8,858 nt of DNA from Myxococcales bacterium (GTDB lineage: Bacteria > Myxococcota > Myxococcia > Myxococcales > Myxococcaceae). The notes beneath the pieces were generated by a model. That model saw only the letters and a list, made by a program, of their open reading frames with translations. It made no database searches and had not been told where the DNA came from. The stretch covers positions 33,573-42,430 of the forward strand of contig PMBV01000037.1 of assembly GCA_003153055.1 (NCBI GenBank). Direction: 5' to 3'. Numbering within the stretch: the stretch's first letter is position 1; each line of letters begins with the position of its first letter. Position numbers and translations under genes: made by a program. This document shows positions 1 to 6,368 of the stretch, piece after piece.

Positions 1-815
1 TCGTACAGCATCTTCTCGAAGTGGGGCACCTGCCAGCGCTCGTCGACCGAGTAGCGGTGAAAACCTCCACCGAGCTGATCATACACGCCGCCCCTGGCCA
101 TCTTCTCGAGCGTGAAGAGCACCTGCGTGAGGAGCGAGGCGTCACCGGTGCGAAGCTGGCCCCTCAGCATCAGCGCGAGGCTCATGGGGTTGGGGAACTT
201 CGGGCCACTCGAGCCGAAGCCGCCGTGCACCGAGTCGTGGCGGTGGCTCATGGCTCGTGCCGCGGTGACGACATCGGCCGGGGTCAGCGAGGCGCTGGCG
301 GCGTCGAGACCCAGCGCGGCGAAGTCGGTGAGCCCCGTCTCGAAGGTGCCGGCTTGCCGCTCGACCTCGGCCCGCTCTCCGGCCCAGGCATCGGCGATGG
401 CCTGGAGCAAAGTAGGGAAGCCGGGCAGGCCGTGGCGAGGCTCGGGGGGGAAGTAGGTGCCTCCGTAGAAGGGCTTGAGCTCGGGCGTGAGAAAGACAGT
501 CAGAGGCCAACCACCGCCGCGCCCCATCAACTGCACGACGCCCTGGTAGAGCTGGTCAACGTCGGGACGCTCTTCTCGGTCGACCTTCACGCTGATGAAG
601 TGGCGATTCAGCAGGTCGACCGCGGGGCCGTGCTCGAAAGACTCGTGGGCCATCACATGGCACCAGTGGCACGCGGAGTAGCCGACCGAGAGGAGAATGG
701 GCTTCCCTTCTTCCTTGGCGCGCGCGAAGGCCTCTGGGCCCCAAGGGTACCAGTCGACGGTGTTCCCTGCGTGTTGCTTCAAGTAAGGCGAGGGCTCGAG
801 GGCCAGGCGATTCAT
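1..815 (-). CDS. DUF255 / YyaL (SPATA20-like) thioredoxin-domain protein, C-terminal part beyond window
   Basis: The reading frame opens at the ATG at 815 and stays open to the left edge, giving 271 codons; family members are usually about 600-700 residues, so over half is missing. The start [26 protein letters not shown] fits the conserved family N-terminus. A thioredoxin-like fold covers roughly residues 1-165. It carries the CHWCHVM signature at residues 49-55 (a C-x-x-C pair at C49/C52), then [13 protein letters not shown] (78-90) and [23 protein letters not shown] (102-124). The visible end ([20 protein letters not shown]) begins the six-hairpin glycosidase-like helical region known in this family. 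The cellular role is not settled; redox activity of the Cys pair is an inference from the fold. No signal peptide is seen, so it is probably cytoplasmic. It diverges from the helicase gene, and no Shine-Dalgarno precedes the start. Family assignment is secure, function is not. Confidence 0.93.
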   Translation of the reverse strand, partial: MNRLALEPSPYLKQHAGNTVDWYPWGPEAFARAKEEGKPILLSVGYSACHWCHVMAHESFEHGPAVDLLNRHFISVKVDREERPDVDQLYQGVVQLMGRGGGWPLTVFLTPELKPFYGGTYFPPEPRHGLPGFPTLLQAIADAWAGERAEVERQAGTFETGLTDFAALGLDAASASLTPADVVTAARAMSHRHDSVHGGFGSSGPKFPNPMSLALMLRGQLRTGDASLLTQVLFTLEKMARGGVYDQLGGGFHRYSVDERWQVPHFEKMLY

Positions 816-883
816 GCCCGGTGCTAACGGGCGGTCCTGGCCGTTGCATCCCTTCGCTGGGAATCCAGGGTAAACAGCGCGCC
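816..883. promoter_or_regulatory. Divergent promoter region between DUF255 gene and helicase gene
   Basis: This 68-bp gap must hold the promoters of both flanking genes. On the plus strand TAAACA (871-876, within GGGTAAAC) ends 7 nt before the helicase ATG. On the minus strand TTAGCA (827-822) ends 6 nt before the DUF255 ATG. Neither start has a Shine-Dalgarno, so both could be -10 elements of leaderless or near-leaderless transcripts. An imperfect inverted repeat, AACGG (826-830) and CCGTT (841-845), lies between them and could be a shared operator, but it is short enough to be chance. No good -35 box is visible at normal spacing. Confidence 0.35.
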
Positions 884-2791
884 ATGCCGCGCGACGACGC
901 CTGGTTCGATACCCTGAAGCGCTGGCTCACTCTGGAGCGCACGGCCGAGCGGGCCCGGCTGGCGCAGCTCAAAGTCGAGTTGCCGCTGCTCGAGCTGGCG
1001 GCGCGCGGGCTGGTGCTGCTCGACGTCGAGTCCACCGACGAGGCCATCGGCCTGGGCGGTCGCCATCTGGTCACCTTCAAGGACGACCAGAAACGCCGCC
1101 TGTCGACGCGCTTCTCCCCCGGAGACGTCGTCACGGTGGCCCCGAGGAAGGCGCCCCTCGACGCGCCACCCGGAGGCATCGTGACGAGCTCGACCCGCGT
1201 GTCGCTCACCGTGGCCTTCGAGCGGCCACCTCCTCCGTGGATGGCCGAGGGTCGGCTGCGCATCGACCTGGCCTCGAACGACGTCACCTTCGCGCGCACC
1301 AACGCCGCCCTAGAGACGTGGAAGTCCTTCGACTCGGGGGTCAAGCGAGCCCGCCGCGACCTTCTGCTCGGCCGGTCACCGCCCCGCTTCGACCCCACGG
1401 CGCGGTTCGAGGCGAGTCGGCCGCTGAACCCCGAGCAGCTCGCGGCCGTGTCGCTCGCGCTCCGGGCCCGAGACGTGGCGTTGGTGCACGGACCGCCGGG
1501 CACCGGGAAGTCGACGGTGCTGGCGGAGGTCGCGACCCAGCTCGTCCGCCAGGGCAAGCGGCTCCTCTGCACGGCTGCGAGCAACGCCGCGGTGGATCAC
1601 CTCCTCGAGCTGTGCCTCGACGCCGGCCTCGACGCCATTCGGGTCGGGCACCCGGCGCGGGTCTTGCCTCACCTCCAGGAGCACACCCTCGACCTCTTGG
1701 TGGAGGAGCACCCGGACCGAGTGTTGTCCCGGGAGCTGTTCGACGAGGCCTACGAGCTCATGGGCTATGCGCGGCGGCAGCGCACCCAGGGTCGCAGTCG
1801 CCAGCGTTTCTCCAACGCTCGCGAGGCCCAGGCGGAGGCGCGCAAGCTGATGGACGACGCCCGGGCCCTGGAGCGCAAGGCGCTCTCTTCAGTCATGGGG
1901 CGCGCGTCGGTGGTGTGCGCCACGCTGGCGGCCCTCGACGGCTCGATGCTGTCGTCCCGCCAGTGGGACGTGGCGCTCCTCGACGAGGCGACGCAGGCGA
2001 CCGAGCCCTTGGCCCTCATCGCCTTTCTCCGGGCGAACGTCGTCATCCTCGCGGGAGATCCGCTCCAGTTGGGGCCGACGGTGTTGTCGGTCGACGCGGC
2101 GAAGGCAGGGCTGGGCACTTCGCTCTTCGAGCGGCTCCTCGGGGAGTACGGCCAGGAGGTGAAGCAGCTCCTCAAGGAGCAGCACCGCATGCACGAGGGG
2201 CTGATGCGCTTCCCCTCGAGACAGTTCTACCAAGGGGAGCTCCGCGCCCACCCGTCGGTCGCGAGCCACACGCTCGGTGAGCTGCTCCGAGCGGGGGTGG
2301 AGGGAGACTTCCCCCCGCTGCTCTTCCTCGACACCGCCGGCAAAGGCTTCGACGAGGCCAAGGCTCCGGGGACGCAGTCGCTGCTCAACGAGGGCGAGGC
2401 GGGGCTCGTGGAGGCCCGGGCCAGGGAGCTCTTGGCGTCGGGGCTGGCCGGGCCTCAGCTGGCGGTCATCACGCCCTACAGTGCCCAGGCTGGGTTGCTC
2501 CGGGAGCGGTTGTCAGACGTGGCCGACCTCGAGGTCGACACGGTCGATGCCTTCCAGGGCAGGGAGAAGGAGGCGGTGCTCGTCTCGCTGGTGCGGAGCA
2601 ACGCCGAGCAGTCCCTCGGGTTCCTCGAGGATCTCCGTCGGCTCAACGTCGCCATCACGCGGCCGCGGCGGCACCTCTTCGTGGTGGGTGACTCGGCGAC
2701 GCTGTCCAGCCATCCAGTGTACGGCCGTCTCATCGAGGAGGCTCAGGCTCAAGGTGGCTACCGGAGCGCGTGGGAGTGGCCGGGGGCCTGA
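884..2791 (+). CDS. IGHMBP2-type (Upf1-like) superfamily 1B DNA/RNA helicase
   Basis: This 635-residue protein is an ATP-dependent helicase of the IGHMBP2/SMUBP-2-like group. The N-terminal 200 residues resemble the accessory beta-barrel of Upf1-like enzymes ([11 protein letters not shown], then [14 protein letters not shown]). The helicase motifs are complete and in order: Walker A GPPGTGKS (203-210), motif II DEATQ (367-371), motif [15 protein letters not shown] (from 389), motif IV around EQHRM (H434, R435), motif [11 protein letters not shown] (Q558, G559) and motif [12 protein letters not shown] (587-596, R593). A possibly helical segment ([39 protein letters not shown]) falls between Walker A and motif II, where family members have an insertion. 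The ATG at 884 is preferred over an in-frame start at 821, because 821 adds 21 unconserved residues and would leave almost no promoter space. All catalytic residues are present, so it should be active; whether it prefers DNA or RNA cannot be told. It is cytoplasmic and appears to stand alone. Confidence 0.94.
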   Translation: MPRDDAWFDTLKRWLTLERTAERARLAQLKVELPLLELAARGLVLLDVESTDEAIGLGGRHLVTFKDDQKRRLSTRFSPGDVVTVAPRKAPLDAPPGGIVTSSTRVSLTVAFERPPPPWMAEGRLRIDLASNDVTFARTNAALETWKSFDSGVKRARRDLLLGRSPPRFDPTARFEASRPLNPEQLAAVSLALRARDVALVHGPPGTGKSTVLAEVATQLVRQGKRLLCTAASNAAVDHLLELCLDAGLDAIRVGHPARVLPHLQEHTLDLLVEEHPDRVLSRELFDEAYELMGYARRQRTQGRSRQRFSNAREAQAEARKLMDDARALERKALSSVMGRASVVCATLAALDGSMLSSRQWDVALLDEATQATEPLALIAFLRANVVILAGDPLQLGPTVLSVDAAKAGLGTSLFERLLGEYGQEVKQLLKEQHRMHEGLMRFPSRQFYQGELRAHPSVASHTLGELLRAGVEGDFPPLLFLDTAGKGFDEAKAPGTQSLLNEGEAGLVEARARELLASGLAGPQLAVITPYSAQAGLLRERLSDVADLEVDTVDAFQGREKEAVLVSLVRSNAEQSLGFLEDLRRLNVAITRPRRHLFVVGDSATLSSHPVYGRLIEEAQAQGGYRSAWEWPGA

Positions 2792-2794
2792 GGG

Positions 2795-2819
2795 CCGTGC
2801 GCACCGAGCTGTCGCACGG
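2795..2819 (+). terminator. Candidate stem-loop after the helicase gene
   Basis: Perfect 7-bp inverted repeat CCGTGCG (2795-2801) and CGCACGG (2813-2819) with an 11-nt loop, starting 4 nt after the helicase stop codon. The position and GC-rich stem fit a transcription terminator, but no T-run follows, so a canonical intrinsic terminator is not supported. It may only protect the 3' end, or be chance. Confidence 0.35.
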
Positions 2820-2894
2820 ACTCCAGCGTCAACGGTCCTCGACCTGGCAACCCGATGGAGGTAGGCCAGCCGCTCGCGAACGGAAGGAGTTCGC

Positions 2895-2899
2895 AGGAG
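2895..2899 (+). promoter_or_regulatory. Shine-Dalgarno AGGAG that decides the start of the membrane protein
   Basis: AGGAG sits 6 nt before the ATG at 2906, ideal spacing. It favours this start over the in-frame ATG at 2855, which has no comparable site and would add 17 polar residues ahead of the first membrane segment. A second GGAAGGAG-like run lies just upstream (2883-2889). Confidence 0.7.
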
Positions 2900-2905
2900 C
2901 ACGGA

Positions 2906-4426
2906 ATGCATCGCCTCGACATCAAGCGCCTGGCCGTCGAGATGCTCGGCTGGCTCCTGCTGGGCGCGGCCCTGGCTGAGTGGTGGTCTCGAACCTTGGC
3001 CGCTGGAGCCCCGGGCTACATCAACGCGGACATCGTCCAGATTCCCGCGGTCGTCGAGGACGTCCTGTTCCGTGGCAACCCGATGGCCCACTCCTGGCTC
3101 TTGACGCCAGCGCCCTATTTCTTCCCCGATGGTGTGCTGTACCTCACCATGCGCGTGCTCCTCGGCAAGCTTGAGCTGGCCCAGCTCACGGCCAGCGGGC
3201 TCCAGCCGGTGTGCTTGGCGCTGGCGGCTCGTCAATTCATGGTGCGCGTCGTCGAACGGCCCCAAGCCGCGGCCCTCGGGCCTGCGCTGGTCGCCCTCTC
3301 CATGGCCTTCGGGCTGCTCGGCCATGCGCCCTACGATCTCCTCGTGGTGCCTGCGTACCACACGGGTGTGGCCATCGTGGCCACCGCTTCGACCGCGGTG
3401 CTGTGGCGGTATGCATCCTCCGGGGGGCGAGTCACGCTCGGGCTGCTCTCCGCTACGTCCTTCGCGGGCGGCCTCTCCGATGCGCTGCTCCTCGTCGGTC
3501 CAGCGGCGGCGTCGAGCACGGTTCTCCTCTTCACGTTCCGACGACTGGGTACCGACACGGGGTGGAGGGCGTGGGTAGCCGGCGGAGTGCTGGCGGTGAG
3601 CACCAGCGGCGGGTTTCTGACGCTCCGCGCGCTCCCCGTGCCCCGGCACCCGCAGCTCGCCGCGCGGCTCTCCCAGCTCCCTCAGATTGTCCACCAAGCA
3701 TGGCTGGACTGGCAGGCCTTCGACGGCTGGAGCCGGGCCTGGCTCATGATTGGCCTGGCTGCGTTGACGCTCCTCGCGGTGCGCTCGAGCTCCGGCCGGG
3801 TGCGAGCGACGTCAGCCACCTTGGCGCTCTCCACCCTCTACACGCTGATCGCCATTCTCCTCTCGGCCAACCTCAATGACGCCGGCTGGATCCGGTATCT
3901 CTTGTGGCCAGCCTTCTCGGGCCTTCTCGGGCTCGCCATGGTGGGCGCGACCGCGCGCTGGAGCCAAGCCCTGATGATGGCCGGCTGTGCCGCAGTGGTG
4001 GCCGTCGCGGTCAACCCTGCCACGTGGACCCTGCGCTCCCCACCGGACTTCGCGCTGAGGAGCGAGGTGGCGTGTGTCGACGCGCTGGCCCAGCGAGAGA
4101 ACGCCCACGTCGTCGTCGGCCAGTACTGGGTGACCAAGCCGGTGACGCTGCTCTCACGCGCCGGGGTGCGGGTCGCGCAGGTCGAGCCAGACCTGCATGG
4201 CATCTCGCTCTGGCTCACCTCCCGCGCCTGGTTCTACCCGCTCAGCCAGACGGGTCTCCTCATCACCAACGGGCTCGAACCGGGGCCTGTCGAGGCGCTG
4301 GGTCCGGACTTCGAGCCGGTGACCTGCGGCACGTTCCAGCTCCGAGTGTACCGGGGCGCCTCGCGGGAGCGCCTGGAGTCATTCCTTGCTCGCCACACGT
4401 TCAACGCCATTGGTGGCCCGCCCTGA
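2906..4426 (+). CDS. Polytopic membrane protein with GT-C glycosyltransferase-like architecture
   Basis: I do not recognise a named family. From the ATG at 2906 the product is 506 residues, with one N-terminal membrane segment (about 8-27), a long polar first loop, roughly nine or ten further hydrophobic segments up to about residue 370, and a soluble C-terminal region of some 135 residues. The first loop carries the acidic motifs NAD (40-42), ED (51-52) and TPAPYFFPD (67-75, D75). An acidic first extracytoplasmic loop after TM1 is the hallmark of GT-C enzymes, which transfer sugars from polyprenyl-phosphate donors on the periplasmic face. The tail has two cysteines, C390 and C474 (CGTFQLRVYRG), that could form a periplasmic disulfide. 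It follows the helicase on the same strand but after 114 bp and a possible terminator, so it is probably a separate unit. The GT-C role is inferred from layout; a transporter or another membrane protein remains possible. Confidence 0.85.
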   Translation: MHRLDIKRLAVEMLGWLLLGAALAEWWSRTLAAGAPGYINADIVQIPAVVEDVLFRGNPMAHSWLLTPAPYFFPDGVLYLTMRVLLGKLELAQLTASGLQPVCLALAARQFMVRVVERPQAAALGPALVALSMAFGLLGHAPYDLLVVPAYHTGVAIVATASTAVLWRYASSGGRVTLGLLSATSFAGGLSDALLLVGPAAASSTVLLFTFRRLGTDTGWRAWVAGGVLAVSTSGGFLTLRALPVPRHPQLAARLSQLPQIVHQAWLDWQAFDGWSRAWLMIGLAALTLLAVRSSSGRVRATSATLALSTLYTLIAILLSANLNDAGWIRYLLWPAFSGLLGLAMVGATARWSQALMMAGCAAVVAVAVNPATWTLRSPPDFALRSEVACVDALAQRENAHVVVGQYWVTKPVTLLSRAGVRVAQVEPDLHGISLWLTSRAWFYPLSQTGLLITNGLEPGPVEALGPDFEPVTCGTFQLRVYRGASRERLESFLARHTFNAIGGPP

Positions 4427-4433
4427 GGCACCG

Positions 4434-5375
4434 TCACCGGAAATGCAGGAACCCAGCGCGTCGCTGAGGCGGCCGGCCATCGAGCAGAATGCCTCGGCCT
4501 TGGGTCGCGACGCCGATGCGCAGGGCACGGAGGCCATGTTTGTCCAGCGCGCGCTCGAAGGCCGTCCGTCGTCGCGGCGGCACGGCGACGAGCAGCACGT
4601 AGTCTTCTCCGCCGCCGAGCGCCAGACCGAGGGCCTTGGCCCGCGACCCCGCGTGAGCGAAGAGCGCGTCGCTCACGGGGATGGCGGTGGACTCCAGCGA
4701 GGCGCCCACCCCGGACGCCTCGGTGATGTGCCCCAGGTCTTGGAGCAACCCATCGGAGACGTCGATGGCGGCCGAGGCGAACTCGGCGGCTAGGCGCCCA
4801 AAGGCGAGGTGCGGCGAGGGCCGGCGCTGGGCGTCGACCAACGGGCGCTGGGCTCGGCCCACGGCGGCGTGCGTCTGCAGCAGCTCGAGGCCGGCCGCCG
4901 CATCACCCAGGTACCCCGACACGTAGAGGTGGTGCCCGGGCCGGGCGCCGCTGCGCAACAGTGGCCGTCGAGCCGTTCCAGCCACCGTGATGTTGACGGT
5001 GAGCTGCGGCGAGCGCGTCACGTTGCCGCCCACCAGCTCGACCTGGTGCACCTTGGCGAGCGCCGCCATGCCCCGCGACAGCTCGCCCAAGTCGCGCGGC
5101 TTCGTGTCGGGAGGCAGACCCAGGGCGCAGACGAACCAGCTCGGCGTGGCGCCCATCGACGCCACGTCTGACAGGTTCACCGCCAGGGCCTTGTGGCCGA
5201 TATCGGCCAGCGACGAGGTGCTCCTCAAGAAGTGCACCCCTTCGACCACGGCATCGCACGTGACGATGGAGGAGGGGGCAGCAGGCAGCACTGCCGCGTC
5301 ATCTCCCGGACCACGAGGCGGTGGTCGGACTCCGAACGACGCGAGGAATCGCGTGATGAGATCGAACTCGTTCAC
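4434..5375 (-). CDS. thiL: Thiamine-monophosphate kinase ThiL
   Basis: ThiL phosphorylates thiamine monophosphate with ATP to give thiamine pyrophosphate, the last step of de novo cofactor synthesis, in the cytoplasm. From the GTG at 5375 the product is 313 residues, normal for the family. It starts VNEFDLITRFLASFG, matching the EFxLI(A/T)R start of known ThiL proteins. Motifs follow in order: GPGDDAAVL (22-30; metal-binding Asp pair D25/D26), DAVVEGVHF, ALAVNLSDVASMGATP, VGGNVTRSP (N118), SGYLGDAAAGL, AIDVSDGLLQDLGHI (D208) and GGGEDYVLL (E257, D258). N118 stands where many homologues, including the E. coli enzyme, have Asp (GGD); other ThiL proteins also have Asn there, so activity is expected. 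An in-frame GTG at 5435 would add 20 Arg/Pro-rich residues not seen in the family. No other thiamine gene is nearby. It converges on the membrane-protein gene with only 7 bp between stop codons. Confidence 0.95.
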   Translation of the reverse strand: MNEFDLITRFLASFGVRPPPRGPGDDAAVLPAAPSSIVTCDAVVEGVHFLRSTSSLADIGHKALAVNLSDVASMGATPSWFVCALGLPPDTKPRDLGELSRGMAALAKVHQVELVGGNVTRSPQLTVNITVAGTARRPLLRSGARPGHHLYVSGYLGDAAAGLELLQTHAAVGRAQRPLVDAQRRPSPHLAFGRLAAEFASAAIDVSDGLLQDLGHITEASGVGASLESTAIPVSDALFAHAGSRAKALGLALGGGEDYVLLVAVPPRRRTAFERALDKHGLRALRIGVATQGRGILLDGRPPQRRAGFLHFR

Positions 5376-5385
5376 CCTTGACCTA

Positions 5386-5392
5386 CCCCTTT
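5386..5392 (-). promoter_or_regulatory. Likely ribosome binding site of thiL
   Basis: Reading the minus strand, AAAGGGG ends 10 nt before the GTG at 5375, and an AGG lies closer in. This is the best Shine-Dalgarno-like site near either thiL start candidate and agrees with the start chosen from family conservation. Confidence 0.45.
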
Positions 5393-5466
5393 CGCGCCAG
5401 GACCGCTTTCTACGACTCGGCGGCGGCGCTGTCACCTGGCTCGAAAGGCCGAGGCAGGGGCCGGGG

Positions 5467-6186
5467 TCACTGTCCGAAGCGCTCCACCACCGTCTCGAAG
5501 GCGCCTTGCCTCAGCTCTCCGAAATCGAACAGCGCGTGGAACATGTCGCAGCGCGGCGACTCTTCGCCGTTGGTGATGCACTCCTGGTGCTCGGTGGCCA
5601 GGACCTGGAGGGAACGCTCGTCGGCCGCCAGCGGGCGGTAGGCCGCGGAGATGTAGCCGTGCGAGGTCGGAGCCTGGAGCTCCTCGCTGTGATGGCACAT
5701 GCCGCAGACCGTCACTCCCGCGTCGGCCTTCTGCGACTCCAGCCTGGTGAAGGGCTCGTCGGCGGGGCGCGGCTCGGTGACAGGGAGGGCGATCTCCGCC
5801 TTGAGCGTGCGCGTCGGCGACACCCACTGGCCCAGCTCGATGAAGTCTCCACCGGCTCCCTTGGGAACCACGGCGATGACGACTCCATCAGCCAGGAGGA
5901 AGACGCGAGGATCGTGCTCGCCGGCGGCCGGCTGGGCGCTGACGGTGCCTACCGTGGCCACCATCGAGATCGGCCGTTGGAGGCTGGCGACGAAGCACGG
6001 GCCACCGACAGGGCGGGGGAGCGAATTGAGTCGATCGATGGCTCCAGAGATAGAGGTGACCGGTGGGCTGGAGTTCGCCGCGCACGCCAGGAGCGAGGCG
6101 CTGATGGGGTGCCCGGCATCGGGCTGCCGGAAGTCCTGCTGGCACCCGAAGAACGCGAAGAGACTGACGAAGATGATGAGGCGCAC
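5467..6186 (-). CDS. Predicted lipoprotein with a single CxxCH (possible haem c) motif
   Basis: The family is not recognised. From the GTG at 6186 the product is 239 residues; an in-frame GTG at 6204 would add six residues (MRECRA) and cannot be excluded. The start MRLIIFVSLFAFFGCQQ looks like a type II signal peptide with the lipidated cysteine at position 15. The -3 residue is Phe instead of the usual Leu, so the lipobox is imperfect. Residue +2 after Cys is Gln, not Asp, compatible with the outer membrane. CGMCHH at 161-166 matches the CxxCH haem c attachment motif and is followed by a His/Cys-rich tail (HQECITNGEESPRCDMFH). The middle (RVFLLADGVVIAVVPKGAGGDFIELGQWV) looks like beta structure. 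No full cytochrome c domain is recognisable, so the motif could bind a metal or form a disulfide instead. It lies 91 bp upstream of thiL in the same direction and could share its transcript. Confidence 0.8.
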   Translation of the reverse strand: MRLIIFVSLFAFFGCQQDFRQPDAGHPISASLLACAANSSPPVTSISGAIDRLNSLPRPVGGPCFVASLQRPISMVATVGTVSAQPAAGEHDPRVFLLADGVVIAVVPKGAGGDFIELGQWVSPTRTLKAEIALPVTEPRPADEPFTRLESQKADAGVTVCGMCHHSEELQAPTSHGYISAAYRPLAADERSLQVLATEHQECITNGEESPRCDMFHALFDFGELRQGAFETVVERFGQ

Positions 6187-6284
6187 GGCTCGGCATTCTC
6201 GCACAGCGAGGGCGAGCCGTCGTCTCGAGGCCCCCAGTGGACCTTCACGTCGCCTGAAGTCGAAGCCGAGTGGTTCGATGTGAG

Positions 6285-6320
6285 CCCACCTGAGTGCCCA
6301 CCTGAGTGGGCACCTGGGTC
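6285..6320. repeat. 12-bp tandem repeat, three copies (third degenerate)
   Basis: CCCACCTGAGTG occurs at 6285-6296 and again, identically and head-to-tail, at 6297-6308. A third unit, GGCACCTGGGTC, follows at 6309-6320 and matches at 8 of 12 positions. The array lies between the divergent lipoprotein and kinase genes, 49-84 bp upstream of the kinase ATG, where regulator-binding sites are expected. Confidence 0.75.
6294..6313. promoter_or_regulatory. Perfect palindrome, candidate operator of the kinase / lipoprotein divergon
   Basis: GTGCCCAC (6294-6301) and GTGGGCAC (6306-6313) form a perfect 8-bp inverted repeat around the spacer CTGA. It is built on the 12-bp tandem repeat. Such dyads usually bind a dimeric repressor or activator. 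No T-run follows on either strand and it lies at the 5' ends of both neighbours, so a terminator is unlikely. The binding factor is unknown. Confidence 0.45.
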
Positions 6321-6352
6321 CTGAAGGCCTCTCCCCGAGGCGAAGAACGGGG

Positions 6353-6358
6353 TAAACC
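6353..6358 (+). promoter_or_regulatory. Candidate -10 element of the kinase gene
   Basis: TAAACC, in the context GGGTAAAC, ends 10 nt before the ATG at 6369. The same GGGTAAAC octamer precedes the helicase start (868-875). No Shine-Dalgarno is seen at a proper distance, so a leaderless or very short leader transcript is plausible. No clear -35 box is visible. Confidence 0.3.
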
Positions 6359-6368
6359 AGCCATCGAG

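Noticed and set aside
821..883. Upstream start for the helicase at 821
   Set aside because: It would add 21 residues with no family similarity and leave only 5 bp to the divergent ATG at 815.
556..1584. Long minus-strand open frame (342 codons) across the DUF255-helicase junction
   Set aside because: It is a shadow: its composition is Arg/Ser/Ala-rich without family motifs, and it overlaps two genes with clear conserved motifs in other frames. High GC makes such frames common.
2855..2905. Upstream ATG at 2855 for the membrane protein
   Set aside because: The ATG at 2906 has an AGGAG site at ideal spacing and places the first membrane segment near the N-terminus.
2845..3086. 14-bp direct repeat TGGCAACCCGATGG (2845-2858 and 3073-3086)
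   Set aside because: One pair of this length is near chance expectation in a biased 8.9-kb sequence; the second copy is coding, and no insertion element lies between them.
2513..3697. Minus-strand open frame of 394 codons opposite the helicase 3' end and the membrane protein
   Set aside because: The translation is low-complexity (Arg/Glu/Gly/His-rich) with no motifs, while the plus strand carries helicase motifs V and VI and the membrane segments.
4987..6324. Plus-strand open frame of 445 codons opposite thiL and the lipoprotein gene
   Set aside because: It is antisense to recognised ThiL motifs and to the lipoprotein signal peptide, and its translation has no recognisable domain.
6308..6330. 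Possible sigma-54 promoter before the kinase gene
   Set aside because: None of the GG dinucleotides here is followed by GC after a 10-nt gap, so the -24/-12 pattern is not met.
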